Below are positions 39,438 through 47,642 of a DNA stretch of 64,000 nucleotides, one piece after another. The notes under the pieces were generated by a model that searched no databases, was not told the origin of the DNA, and saw nothing but the letters and a program-made list of their open reading frames with translations. Each line of letters starts with the position of its first letter. Position 1 is the stretch's first letter. The position numbers were made by a program, and so were the translations under genes. The stretch lies in NCBI RefSeq assembly GCF_902859595.1, contig NZ_CADIJQ010000002.1:310001-374000 (forward strand), read 5' to 3'. This DNA comes from Achromobacter kerstersii. GTDB taxonomy: Bacteria; Pseudomonadota; Gammaproteobacteria; Burkholderiales; Burkholderiaceae_B.

Positions 39438-40949
39438 ATGGCACGCACCGATCATTCTTTTCCCGCCGGTTCTGGGTCCCCGGCTGCCGCCCCCGCCGCC
39501 TTGCGCGGTCGGGGTGCGGTTACTAATGTTCGGCATCGCTTTCAGCGCGATGACCGCGTGCAGGTCGACGATGGCTGGTCCTCGTCAGGTCTGCCGGCGG
39601 ATTTTGTTGAATCCGTCCCTGATAGTTTTTCGTCTGACTTCCCCTCCGAATTCCCCGATCAGGCTTCTGATGTGGCCGACGTGCGTTCTGGTTCGCGTTC
39701 AGGTTCGACGATCATCCCAATCCTGCCCGACACCCGCATTGCGCCGCCCCTCCCCAAGACCACCGTCACGGCGGAAGAAGCGCGCAAGATGCTGTCGCGC
39801 AACGATTCGCCCGATATCCCCTTTGATGTCGCCGTCAATCCCTACCGGGGTTGCGAGCACGGCTGCGTGTACTGCTACGCCCGTCCCACCCATTCCTACC
39901 TGGGCATGTCGCCCGGGCTCGACTTCGAAACCCGCCTGGTCGCCAAGGCCAATGCCGTGGAAGCGCTGCGCGCTGAGCTCGGGAAGCCGGGTTACAAGCC
40001 GTCGCCCATCAACATCGGATCGGCCACGGATGCTTACCAGCCGATTGAACGCGATTGGCGGCTGACCCGGGGCATGCTCGAGCTGATGCTGGAAACCCGG
40101 CATCCGCTCACCATCGTCACGAAGAATGCGCTGGTCGCCCGCGACCTTGATCTGTTGGCGGCATTGGCCGAACAGAAGCTGGTGGTGGTCTACATGAGCA
40201 TCACCACGCTGGACGCCGGCATGGCCCGCACGCTGGAACCCCGCGCCGCCGCGCCCTGGCGCCGCCTGGAGGCCGTGCGCAGCCTCACCGACGCCGGCGT
40301 GCCGGTGGGCGTGCTGGTGGCGCCGGTCATTCCGTTCATCAACGACGAGTCCATGGAACACATCCTCCAGGAATCCAAGGCGGCCGGCGCGCATTACGCC
40401 AGCTACACCGTCTTGCGCCTGCCCTGGGAGGTCAAGACCCTGTTCGAAGACTGGCTCAACACCCATTATCCCGACCGCGCCCAGCGCGTGTTGCACCGCA
40501 TTGAAGACCTGCGCAATGGCCGCCGCAATGATCCCAACTTCGGTTCCCGCATGCGCGGTACCGGCATCTGGGCCGATTTGCTGCGCCAGCGTTTCGCCGT
40601 GGCAACGCGCAAGCTGGGGCTGAACCGCCAGCGTCTGGCGCTGGACTGCGATCGCTTCCAGCCGCCGCTGGCGCCTAACGCCACGGCGTCGCTGTTTTCC
40701 ACAGGCCAAGCAGGCCAGGTTGGCCAAGGTGGCCAAACGGCCCAAACGGCCCAAGCTGGCCGTGGCCAAGGTGCCGGTTTCGCCCAAGCCGCTGGCGCTT
40801 CCTCTACCGATTTCCTATCCCCGGTTGGCGCGCAAGCGTCTTCAGGGGTCCCTTTTTCTGATGGCCTGCCCGCACTGAGTGGCGCGGTTGGCCGCGGTGC
40901 GCGCCAGTTGCGCGCATTGGCGGCCGGGCAGTTGTCGTTGTTTGACTGA
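39438..40949 (+). CDS. PA0069-family radical SAM protein
   Basis: Radical SAM enzyme of the PA0069/Rv2578c group, related to spore photoproduct lyase-like proteins; substrate unknown. 503 residues from ATG 39438. The family's N-terminal LRGRGAVTNVRHRFQRD is followed by a disordered stretch, then the iron-sulfur motif CEHGCVYCYARPTHSYL. The C-terminus has a low-complexity Gly/Gln/Ala region coded by 9-bp repeats. There is no Shine-Dalgarno; with the promoter above, the mRNA looks leaderless. The LexA-like box makes DNA damage induction likely. Confidence 0.88.
   Translation: MARTDHSFPAGSGSPAAAPAALRGRGAVTNVRHRFQRDDRVQVDDGWSSSGLPADFVESVPDSFSSDFPSEFPDQASDVADVRSGSRSGSTIIPILPDTRIAPPLPKTTVTAEEARKMLSRNDSPDIPFDVAVNPYRGCEHGCVYCYARPTHSYLGMSPGLDFETRLVAKANAVEALRAELGKPGYKPSPINIGSATDAYQPIERDWRLTRGMLELMLETRHPLTIVTKNALVARDLDLLAALAEQKLVVVYMSITTLDAGMARTLEPRAAAPWRRLEAVRSLTDAGVPVGVLVAPVIPFINDESMEHILQESKAAGAHYASYTVLRLPWEVKTLFEDWLNTHYPDRAQRVLHRIEDLRNGRRNDPNFGSRMRGTGIWADLLRQRFAVATRKLGLNRQRLALDCDRFQPPLAPNATASLFSTGQAGQVGQGGQTAQTAQAGRGQGAGFAQAAGASSTDFLSPVGAQASSGVPFSDGLPALSGAVGRGARQLRALAAGQLSLFD
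40704..40766 (+). repeat. 9-bp tandem repeat inside the radical SAM gene
   Basis: About seven units of GGCCAANNN (some GCCCAA) run in frame and encode a Gly-Gln-X / Thr-Ala-Gln track. Unit length is a multiple of three, so copy-number change keeps the frame. Confidence 0.8.
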
Positions 40950-40958
40950 TCGCGGCTT

Positions 40959-40984
40959 GCCGCCGCGTCGGCCGCTGCGGCGGC
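40959..40984 (+). other. GC hairpin between the radical SAM gene and the next gene
   Basis: GCCGCCGC (40959-40966) pairs with GCGGCGGC (40977-40984). There is no T-run after it, so read-through into the downstream gene is expected. Confidence 0.5.
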
Positions 40985-41011
40985 GTGGAATCGTTTCTCC
41001 AAGGAGTTCCT

Positions 41012-41500
41012 ATGAACACCGCTGATATTTCCGTTTTGTCGGACGAGCTCGTCGTGTCGCTGAACCCGCTGCGTCGCGGCGCCTATCGCGCCCGCGCCGT
41101 GTGCGCCAAGCTGGCCGGTCTGGCCATGCCCTGGAACACGTCGGCAGACGCCGAGCCGCGTCAGCGCGTACGCTCAAGCACGCGGCCTGCACGCTGGCCT
41201 TTCCCGCCCGTGCCGGTGGAAGAGGGCGCGCTGTCAGGGCAAGCGGCAAACGTTTCCGTCGGCATGCCGATGCCGGTGGCTCGGCCCGTGGCGGATACCG
41301 CTGGCTTGGTGGCTGCACCGGCTTCGCCCAGCCTGCCCGCCGCAACCGCTGTGCGCGAGCGCAGCCTGGGTAACGCCACGGTGGAACCCGTGACGTCTCA
41401 GGTCACCATGAAAGCCATGGTGCTGGATGTGGTGATGGTGTTGGCCTGGGGGGCGATCATCCCTGGCTTGATGTGGTTGGGCGCGGCCGCAGGGTTCTAA
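41012..41500 (+). CDS. Unknown protein with C-terminal membrane anchor
   Basis: I do not recognise this 162-residue protein. It starts at the ATG after CCAAGGAG, a strong ribosome site. The N-terminal ~45 residues are ordered-looking (DELVVSLNPLRRGAYRARAVCAKLAG), the middle is Pro/Ala-rich and probably disordered, and the last ~22 residues are one hydrophobic segment (VLDVVMVLAWGAIIPGLMWL), giving a tail-anchored layout. It lies 62 bases after the SOS-boxed radical SAM gene with no clear terminator, so it may be co-induced. It converges with the DMT transporter gene. Confidence 0.75.
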   Translation: MNTADISVLSDELVVSLNPLRRGAYRARAVCAKLAGLAMPWNTSADAEPRQRVRSSTRPARWPFPPVPVEEGALSGQAANVSVGMPMPVARPVADTAGLVAAPASPSLPAATAVRERSLGNATVEPVTSQVTMKAMVLDVVMVLAWGAIIPGLMWLGAAAGF

Positions 41501-41514
41501 GGCCGGCCGGTTTT

Positions 41515-42387
41515 TCAGCTGGAGCCCAGCAGCACGACGCCGATCAGGATCGACACGCAACCGGCCAAGCGGCCCGGTCCGACCTTTTCGCGCAGCAGGA
41601 ACATGCCGGCCAGGGTGCCCAACATCATGGACATCTCGCGGGCAGGGGCCACCAGACTCAGCGGTGCACCGTTGCGCAGGGCGTACAGCACCAGGATGTA
41701 CCCCAACGGCGACAGCAGCCCAACCGCCAGCGCCAGATGCCAGTGTCCGCGCATGGACTCCCAGGCTTGAGCGCGCCGGCTCAGCATGTGAGGCGTCATC
41801 ATGGTGGTGCGGGTGACACAGGTAAACCAGTCGAACAGCACGGGGCTGATCAGCAGCACCTTGACGCCATAGGCATCCACCACGGTGTAGGCCGCAATGA
41901 ACAGGCCGATCACGACGCCCCACCGCACGCCCACCCAGGCCTGCGCCTGCTTGAAGATGGCCAGCCGCCCTTGGGTAGCGATCAGCAGCACGCCGATCAC
42001 CACGCACAGCATGCCGATGATGCCGGTGCTGGTGGCGGGTTCGCCCAGCAGCAGAAAAGCGCCTGTGGTGGAAAGCAGGGGGCCGGTACCGCGAGCAATG
42101 GGATACACCACCGACAGATCCGCCACCTGATATCCGCGTTGCAGGCACAGGCTGTAGCCCAGATGCAACAGGCTGGAGGTCAGGATGGCGCCCACGATGG
42201 GCCAGGTCCACGTCATGCCGTCGTGCAGCAACACCCAGATCACCCAGGGTGCATAGAGCACCGAGGCGCACAGGCCGTAGGCGAAGACGAAGGGAGCGCC
42301 CACCATGGCCGCGCGCTTGGCAAGCAGATTCCACGTTGCGTGGGCCATCGCCGCCAGGACGACCAATAACAGGGACGTATACGACAT
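41515..42387 (-). CDS. EamA-family (DMT) transporter
   Basis: Drug/metabolite transporter-type permease of 290 residues with about ten hydrophobic segments in two EamA halves. Recognisable runs: AHATWNLLAKRAA at the start of helix 1 and PIARGTGPLLSTTGAFLLLGE in the first half. The direction and substrate of transport cannot be told. It ends 14 bases from the convergent unknown gene and is divergent from rplS. Confidence 0.87.
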   Translation of the reverse strand: MSYTSLLLVVLAAMAHATWNLLAKRAAMVGAPFVFAYGLCASVLYAPWVIWVLLHDGMTWTWPIVGAILTSSLLHLGYSLCLQRGYQVADLSVVYPIARGTGPLLSTTGAFLLLGEPATSTGIIGMLCVVIGVLLIATQGRLAIFKQAQAWVGVRWGVVIGLFIAAYTVVDAYGVKVLLISPVLFDWFTCVTRTTMMTPHMLSRRAQAWESMRGHWHLALAVGLLSPLGYILVLYALRNGAPLSLVAPAREMSMMLGTLAGMFLLREKVGPGRLAGCVSILIGVVLLGSS

Positions 42388-42596
42388 GAGGGAACAGCGT
42401 CAGATGACGTGTTTGTTACAGAAGCGGCAAGGGTACAGCAACGCCGCGGGAAGGTCGCCATTCTACCCGACGCCTAACGAAATTTTTGGTGTAGAATCAT
42501 TGGTTTGCCAAATCTCATCCTCTGCTTGCGGCATCAGCAACAACATCGATCGGCAAAAGTTTTAGTCCGCAAAGACATGATGATCTAGGAGTTCTA

Positions 42597-42977
42597 ATGA
42601 ACCTTATCGCTATCCTGGAACAGGAAGAAATTGCCCGTCTGACCGGCGGTCAAGCCAAACCTGAATTTGCTCCTGGTGACACCGTCATCGTGAGCGTGAA
42701 CGTCGTTGAAGGCACCCGCAAGCGCGTGCAGGCTTTCGAAGGCGTTGTCATCGCCAAGCGCAACCGCGGCCTGAACTCCGCGTTCACCGTGCGCAAGATT
42801 TCGTCGGGTGAAGCCGTGGAACGTACGTTCCAGCTGTACTCGCCGCAAATCGCCGGCATCGAAGTCAAGCGCCGCGGCGACGTGCGCCGCGCCAAGCTGT
42901 ACTACCTGCGCAACCGCTCGGGCAAGTCGGCACGTATCAAGGAAAAGCTGGTCAGCAAGCAAGCCCCGGCGGCTTGA
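42597..42977 (+). CDS. rplS: 50S ribosomal protein L19
   Basis: 126 residues, starting [15 protein letters not shown] after AGGAG. The L19 signature [27 protein letters not shown] is intact. In most proteobacteria it ends the rpsP-rimM-trmD-rplS operon. Here it is alone, with a 209-base upstream region shared with a divergent transporter and a terminator after it. A TAGAAT element lies about 100 bases upstream. Confidence 0.98.
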   Translation: MNLIAILEQEEIARLTGGQAKPEFAPGDTVIVSVNVVEGTRKRVQAFEGVVIAKRNRGLNSAFTVRKISSGEAVERTFQLYSPQIAGIEVKRRGDVRRAKLYYLRNRSGKSARIKEKLVSKQAPAA

Positions 42978-43056
42978 TCGCTTATCGGCACACGGCCCTA
43001 CCAGTGTCGGACGTTCGCGCCATTCAGCGTTTCCGTCCGGCACAGGTTTCCGGGTT

Positions 43057-43084
43057 AAAAAGGCACCTGCGAGGGTGCCTTTTT
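43057..43084. terminator. Terminator after rplS
   Basis: AAAAAGGCACC (43057-43067), loop TGCGAG, GGTGCCTTTTT (43074-43084): a perfect stem with A and T flanks. Confidence 0.93.
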
Positions 43085-43100
43085 CTTTTTGCAAAGCCGT

Positions 43101-43832
43101 ATGTCTGATTCCTCGTATTCCGCGCGGCCCCGACGGCCGCTCGTGCGTCCCGGCTTCGATCCGGCGACGCAACCGTGGGTAGTGGCCAACGATTCTCTGC
43201 CGGCCGTGCCTGCCAATCTGTTGACCCCGGATTCTTTGCGGGGCACGCTGACCCAGCCGTCCACCTGGACGCTGGAGCTTTCGCGCGACAACGATCTGCG
43301 CTATCCCGGACGCGAAGGCACGCCTGTGCCAGCCGCCGTGTTGATTCCGCTGGTCACGCGCGATAACGGCGTTCACATCATGCTGACGCAGCGCGCGGCG
43401 CACCTGCATGACCACGCGGGGCAGATCAGCTTTCCCGGCGGCCGCATTGAAATCAGTGACCCGACGCCCGTCGATGCCGCGCTACGCGAAGCTCAAGAAG
43501 AAACCGGTCTGCCCGCCAACTTCGTGGAAGTGTTGGGCAGCATGCCGCCGTACCTGACGGCGACGGGCTTTTCAATCATTCCGGTGGTGTCGTTGGTACG
43601 CCCCGGGTTTGACCTGGCGCCCGACGCGTTCGAAGTGGCCGAGGTGTTCGAGGTGCCGTTGTCCTTCTTGATGGACCCGGCCAACCATCGGTTGTACGAA
43701 GCGCGGCTGGATGATGGCCGCGTGCGCAACTATTACGGCATGCCTTACGGCAAGCATTTCATCTGGGGCGCAACCGCCGGGATGTTGCGCAACCTCTATC
43801 ACCTGCTGCGTCACGGCCTGGCCCCGCGCTGA
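43101..43832 (+). CDS. Nudix hydrolase, CoA pyrophosphatase-like
   Basis: 243 residues from ATG 43101, only 16 bases after the rplS terminator. The CoA-diphosphatase (NudL/YeaB) signature LTQRAAHLHDHAGQISFPGG is followed by the Nudix box with REAQEETGLP. It probably cleaves CoA or CoA derivatives to 4'-phosphopantetheine and 3',5'-ADP. No promoter is obvious in the short gap, so read-through past the rplS terminator is possible. Confidence 0.88.
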   Translation: MSDSSYSARPRRPLVRPGFDPATQPWVVANDSLPAVPANLLTPDSLRGTLTQPSTWTLELSRDNDLRYPGREGTPVPAAVLIPLVTRDNGVHIMLTQRAAHLHDHAGQISFPGGRIEISDPTPVDAALREAQEETGLPANFVEVLGSMPPYLTATGFSIIPVVSLVRPGFDLAPDAFEVAEVFEVPLSFLMDPANHRLYEARLDDGRVRNYYGMPYGKHFIWGATAGMLRNLYHLLRHGLAPR

Positions 43833-43859
43833 AACCCGCGCTGAAACTGGCGCTGAAAC
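43827..43859 (+). repeat. Three-copy 12-bp repeat at the Nudix gene stop
   Basis: CGCTGAAAC occurs at 43827, 43839 and 43851 with 12-bp spacing. The gene's own TGA (43830-43832) lies in the first copy and is repeated in the same frame in the other two. Confidence 0.8.
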
Positions 43860-43958
43860 CGGCACGCATCAAGCGTGTCGGCTCAGGCCTACGGGCTCCG
43901 GCGTAGTGTCCGGCGTACTGGCTCAGACGCGGGTGGCGCGGGTAGTGTAGGCCCGCGT

Positions 43959-44921
43959 TCAATACCGCTGCTGCCCCGCCAGGTTCTCTTCCAGGATGCG
44001 CTGGTACAGCGCATACCGCAGCGGATTGATCTGCCCCGACTCCAATGCTGCCACGACACCGCAGCCCGGTTCTTGCCGGTGCGTGCAGTTATAGAAGCGG
44101 CATTGCTCAATCGGTTTGGTGAATTCCGGGAAGCCGCGAATGATGTCGTCGCGGGTCAGATGTTGCAGGCCGAACGCCTGGAATCCCGGGGAATCGATCA
44201 GATCGCCGCCCGGCTCGGGCAGGTGATACAGGCGCGTGCTGGTCGTGGTGTGCTTGCCCATGTCCAGCGCCGTCGAGTGCTCGCGGGTGGCCGCGCGCGC
44301 ATCGGGAACCAGCGCGTTGAGCAGCGTCGATTTGCCCATGCCGCTTTGGCCCAGCAGCAGGTTGGTGCGGCCGGCCAAACGCGGGGCCAGCAGCGTGTGG
44401 ACGTTGTCGGGTTCCAGCGCGCTGAGTTCAATGACGGGCACGCCCAAGGCGGCGATCGGCGCCAGACGCGCTCGCGCGGCGGGCAATTCGTCCACCAGGT
44501 CGGTCTTGTTCAACACGATCAGCGGCGAGATGCCAGCGCTCCAGGCGCCGGCCAGTGCGCGGCCAGTCAGGTCGTCTGAAAACGTCGGCTGCACGGCAAT
44601 CACGATCAGCAGCTGGTCAACGTTCGAGGCGAACTGTTTGGACCGCATTTCGTCAGAGCGATACAGCAGATTGCTGCGCGGCAGGATGGCGTCGATAGCG
44701 CCTTCGTCCTTGCCTTGCGGCGCGATTTGCACGCGGTCGCCCACGGCGGCGCCGGCTTTCTTGCCGCGCGGGAAGCACTTGCGCACCGAGCCGTCGGCAA
44801 GCTCTACCGTGTAGTGGCGGCCGTGGGCCGCGATGATGCGGCCTTCCAGCAAGGTGCTTGCGGCCTGCGCGGCAGACGCTGCGCCAGCGGGCGCATTTTT
44901 GGTTTTGCGCGGGGCGCTCAT
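43959..44921 (-). CDS. rsgA: Ribosome small-subunit-dependent GTPase A
   Basis: Circularly permuted GTPase in 30S maturation. 320 residues: an N-terminal OB fold (EGRIIAAHGRHYTVELADG), then the permuted G motifs NKTDLVDE, GQSGMGKSTLLNAL and DSPGFQAFGL, then the zinc cluster CRFYNCTHRQEPGC. It overlaps the upstream M48 protease gene by 4 bases, so both are read as one unit. Confidence 0.95.
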   Translation of the reverse strand: MSAPRKTKNAPAGAASAAQAASTLLEGRIIAAHGRHYTVELADGSVRKCFPRGKKAGAAVGDRVQIAPQGKDEGAIDAILPRSNLLYRSDEMRSKQFASNVDQLLIVIAVQPTFSDDLTGRALAGAWSAGISPLIVLNKTDLVDELPAARARLAPIAALGVPVIELSALEPDNVHTLLAPRLAGRTNLLLGQSGMGKSTLLNALVPDARAATREHSTALDMGKHTTTSTRLYHLPEPGGDLIDSPGFQAFGLQHLTRDDIIRGFPEFTKPIEQCRFYNCTHRQEPGCGVVAALESGQINPLRYALYQRILEENLAGQQRY

Positions 44922-46168
44922 GCGGCAGCCGCCATCAGGTGGCGGATGCGCTCGGCGGCGGGGGGATGGCTATCGTAGAAGGCGGAATGCACAGGGTCGG
45001 GAGTCAGCGTGGCGGCGTTGTCGTCGTAGAGTTTGACCAGGGCGGAAACCAGGCGTTCGGGCGAACTCTGTTCGGCCGCATAGCGGTCCGCTTCGAATTC
45101 GTCGCGGCGCGAGTACCAGCTGGCCAACGGCGTGAACATGAAAGTGAAAACAGGAATGACCAGGAAGAACAGCAGCAGCGCCATGGCGTCGTTGCGCCCG
45201 CCCAGTTGCGGCAGCACGCCCAGGTCCACGTAGAACCAGGGTTGCTGGGAGATCCAGCCCAGGATGGCGAAGAAAACCAGCGCGCCGCCAAAGCTGAAGA
45301 TGACACGCTTGATGATGTGGCGCTTGGCGAAATGACCCAGTTCATGGGCCAGCACGGCTTCAATTTCATCGCCGTTCAAGCGGGCGAGCAGCGTGTCGAA
45401 GAACACGATGCGGCGCGAACGGCCAAAGCCCGTGAAGTAGGCGTTGCCATGCGCAGAGCGGCGCGAGCCGTCCATCACGAACAGGCCATTCAGCGCGAAG
45501 CCGCAACGTTGCGCCAGGCGCTGGATGCGGCCTGCCAGGTCGGGGTCGGACAGCGGCGTGAACTTGTTGAAGAGCGGCGCGATGAACATGGGGTAGACGA
45601 CCAGCAGCACCAGGTTGAATACCGTCCACAGCGCCCACGCCCAGATCCACCAATAGGTGCCCGCGCTACCCATCAGCCACAACACGGCGGCTGCCAGCGG
45701 CAGGCCCAGCACCGCGGCCACGAGCAGGCCCTTGGCGGTGTCGGCAATGAACAGCTCGGGCGTCATCCGGTTGAAACCGAAGCGCGCCTCCAGCTTGAAC
45801 TGCCTCCACAGCGTAAAGGGCAGCCCCAGCAGGCCCAGCAGCAGCGCCACCACCACCAGCAACAGCATCTGGCGCAGGAAGTCATTGCTGGTAAGCTGGC
45901 CCACCATCAGGTCGATGAATTGCAGCCCGCCCATCAAGGTCAGACACACTAGCAGGATCGCGTCATAGGTGCGTTCCAGCATGCCCAGCTTGACGCGGGC
46001 AACCGTGTAATCCGCCGCACGCTGATGACTGGTCAACCCGATACGGTGAGAGAATTCAGCAGGCACTTCATCGCGATGGCGTGCAACGTGCCGAATCTGG
46101 CGCGTTGCCAGCCACAGGCGCACGGCCATGTCGGCCAGCAGGAAAGCTACGAACAGCAGTGTGAACAT
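44918..46168 (-). CDS. M48 family membrane metalloprotease (Ste24/CAAX protease 1-like)
   Basis: 416-residue zinc protease with several transmembrane helices, resembling Ste24. The zinc motif is VLAHELGHFAKRH, the third ligand EFEADRYA. The N-terminal M48 domain carries RFGFNRMTPELF. Bacteria have no prenylated CAAX proteins, so the role is likely membrane protein quality control; this is inference. It is divergent from orn by 61 bases. Confidence 0.9.
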   Translation of the reverse strand: MFTLLFVAFLLADMAVRLWLATRQIRHVARHRDEVPAEFSHRIGLTSHQRAADYTVARVKLGMLERTYDAILLVCLTLMGGLQFIDLMVGQLTSNDFLRQMLLLVVVALLLGLLGLPFTLWRQFKLEARFGFNRMTPELFIADTAKGLLVAAVLGLPLAAAVLWLMGSAGTYWWIWAWALWTVFNLVLLVVYPMFIAPLFNKFTPLSDPDLAGRIQRLAQRCGFALNGLFVMDGSRRSAHGNAYFTGFGRSRRIVFFDTLLARLNGDEIEAVLAHELGHFAKRHIIKRVIFSFGGALVFFAILGWISQQPWFYVDLGVLPQLGGRNDAMALLLFFLVIPVFTFMFTPLASWYSRRDEFEADRYAAEQSSPERLVSALVKLYDDNAATLTPDPVHSAFYDSHPPAAERIRHLMAAAA

Positions 46169-46229
46169 GGGCGAAGCGGTGAGCTCAAGTAGGGATGTGC
46201 GAAAATCGCGTGTTTTATAGGCAAATTAT

Positions 46230-46775
46230 ATGGCTGTGAACGAAAATCGCCTGGTCTGGCTCGACATGGAAATGACGGGGCTGGAACCTGAGAAAGAACG
46301 CATCATCGAGGTGGCCGTCGTGGTGACGGAGCCCGATCTGACCGTGGTTGCCGAAGGCCCCGTGCTGGTGATTCACCAGCCCGACAGCCTGCTTGACGCC
46401 ATGGACAACTGGAACAAGTCCACGCACGGCAAAAGCGGCCTGATCGACAAGGTCAAGGCGTCGACGGTGACCGAGGCGCAGGCAGAGGATACGCTGTTGG
46501 CGTTTCTTGCGCAGCATGTGCCGGCAGGTAAGTCGCCGCTGTGCGGTAACACCATCAGCCAGGACCGCCGCTTCATGTTTGCGTACATGCCGCGCCTGGA
46601 ACAGTTCTTCCACTACCGCAACCTGGACGTCAGCACGCTGAAGGAATTGGCGCGCCGCTGGGCGCCGGCTGTCTACAAGGGTTTCGAAAAGAAGAGCCGC
46701 CACGAAGCGCTGGCCGATATTTACGAATCCATCGACGAACTCAAGTACTACCGCGAGCACTTCCTGAAAGTGTAA
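46230..46775 (+). CDS. orn: Oligoribonuclease
   Basis: 3'-5' exonuclease that clears di- and short oligoribonucleotides, including pGpG from c-di-GMP turnover. 181 residues. DEDDh family: D12 and E14 in WLDMEMTGL, later [11 protein letters not shown] and the [14 protein letters not shown] block with the catalytic His and Asp. The usual length for the family. It stands alone, divergent from the M48 gene. Confidence 0.97.
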   Translation: MAVNENRLVWLDMEMTGLEPEKERIIEVAVVVTEPDLTVVAEGPVLVIHQPDSLLDAMDNWNKSTHGKSGLIDKVKASTVTEAQAEDTLLAFLAQHVPAGKSPLCGNTISQDRRFMFAYMPRLEQFFHYRNLDVSTLKELARRWAPAVYKGFEKKSRHEALADIYESIDELKYYREHFLKV

Positions 46776-46861
46776 GAAATCGGGGGCGGCCTGAGGGCGT
46801 AAACGGGCCACGGCCCGCCCGCCTGCGGTCAGCCGCCAGCCGTCAGCGGCTAGTGGCTCGC

Positions 46862-46906
46862 CCCCCCAGCTCGCAGCCCCCCAGCTCGCAGCCCCCCAGC
46901 TCGCAG
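46862..46906 (+). repeat. Three-copy 15-bp perfect tandem repeat
   Basis: CCCCCCAGCTCGCAG is repeated three times without a mismatch in the 163-base orn-epimerase gap, and a partial fourth copy (CCCCTCAGC) follows. Confidence 0.9.
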
Positions 46907-46938
46907 CCCCTCAGCCCCGGGCGCTAGCCGTCCCCGCC

Positions 46939-47565
46939 ATGCCGTCCGACTTCGAGTCCTACTCTGTCACCCAAATCCGCCGCGCTGAGCAGCTTGCCCT
47001 GGCTGAAGGCCGGGAGTTGATGCCGCTTGCGGGCAAGGCGGCCGCCGAGTTCATCGCGGCCCGCTATCCCCATCCAATCTCCATCCTGGTCATGGCCGGC
47101 CCCGGCAATAACGGGGGCGACGCGCTGACGGCAGCCAGCCTGCTGCGCGAGCGCGGGGATGAGGTTGTCGTCCTCTTGCCATCTGGCCCCGGCAAATTGC
47201 CGCCGGATGCCGCCGCCGCGTGGCAGGCTTGGTCTGATAAAAAAGGGCCGGTGCTGACGGAATTACCGGCTCATTCGGCGTTCGATGTGGTGATCGATGG
47301 CCTGTTTGGCATCGGGCTGAATCGGCCGTTGAGCGATTCGTGGCAGGCACTGGTGGACCAGGTGAATGCCTGGCGCTTGCCCGTGTTGGCGCTGGACGTG
47401 CCCAGCGGAATTGACGCCGACACCGGCGCGGCATTGGGCCGGCCGGTGCAGGCACGGTGGACGTTGTCGTTCATCGGTATGGCGCGCGGGCTGGACGTCC
47501 CTGGCGCGGGCCGCGATGCCGCGGGCGAGCGGTATGTGGACACGCTCGGAGTTGTGATCGCCTAG
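46939..47565 (+). CDS. nnrE: NAD(P)H-hydrate epimerase (YjeF N-terminal domain)
   Basis: Repairs damaged NAD(P)HX by epimerising R and S forms. 208 residues, only the YjeF_N domain; the ADP-dependent dehydratase half fused in E. coli is absent. Motifs: [15 protein letters not shown] (nucleotide loop), [12 protein letters not shown], and [14 protein letters not shown]. The start codon is preceded by repetitive C-rich DNA without a good Shine-Dalgarno. Confidence 0.88.
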   Translation: MPSDFESYSVTQIRRAEQLALAEGRELMPLAGKAAAEFIAARYPHPISILVMAGPGNNGGDALTAASLLRERGDEVVVLLPSGPGKLPPDAAAAWQAWSDKKGPVLTELPAHSAFDVVIDGLFGIGLNRPLSDSWQALVDQVNAWRLPVLALDVPSGIDADTGAALGRPVQARWTLSFIGMARGLDVPGAGRDAAGERYVDTLGVVIA

Positions 47566-47569
47566 GGAT

Positions 47570-47602
47570 TGCGTAGTGACTGCGTAGTGATTGCGTAGTG
47601 AT
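47570..47602 (+). repeat. Three-copy 11-bp tandem repeat after the epimerase gene
   Basis: TGCGTAGTGAC, TGCGTAGTGAT, TGCGTAGTGAT, starting 4 bases after the stop. Each unit has TAG and TGA; because 11 is not a multiple of three, the copies place stops in all three frames. Confidence 0.9.
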
Positions 47603-47642
47603 CGCGACGGAAACCAGACCGCCTCCCGCGCTGTAGCCAGAC

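Noticed and set aside
46862..46906. CRISPR-like short repeats
   Set aside because: The copies are directly adjacent with no spacers and there are no cas genes, so this is a plain tandem repeat.
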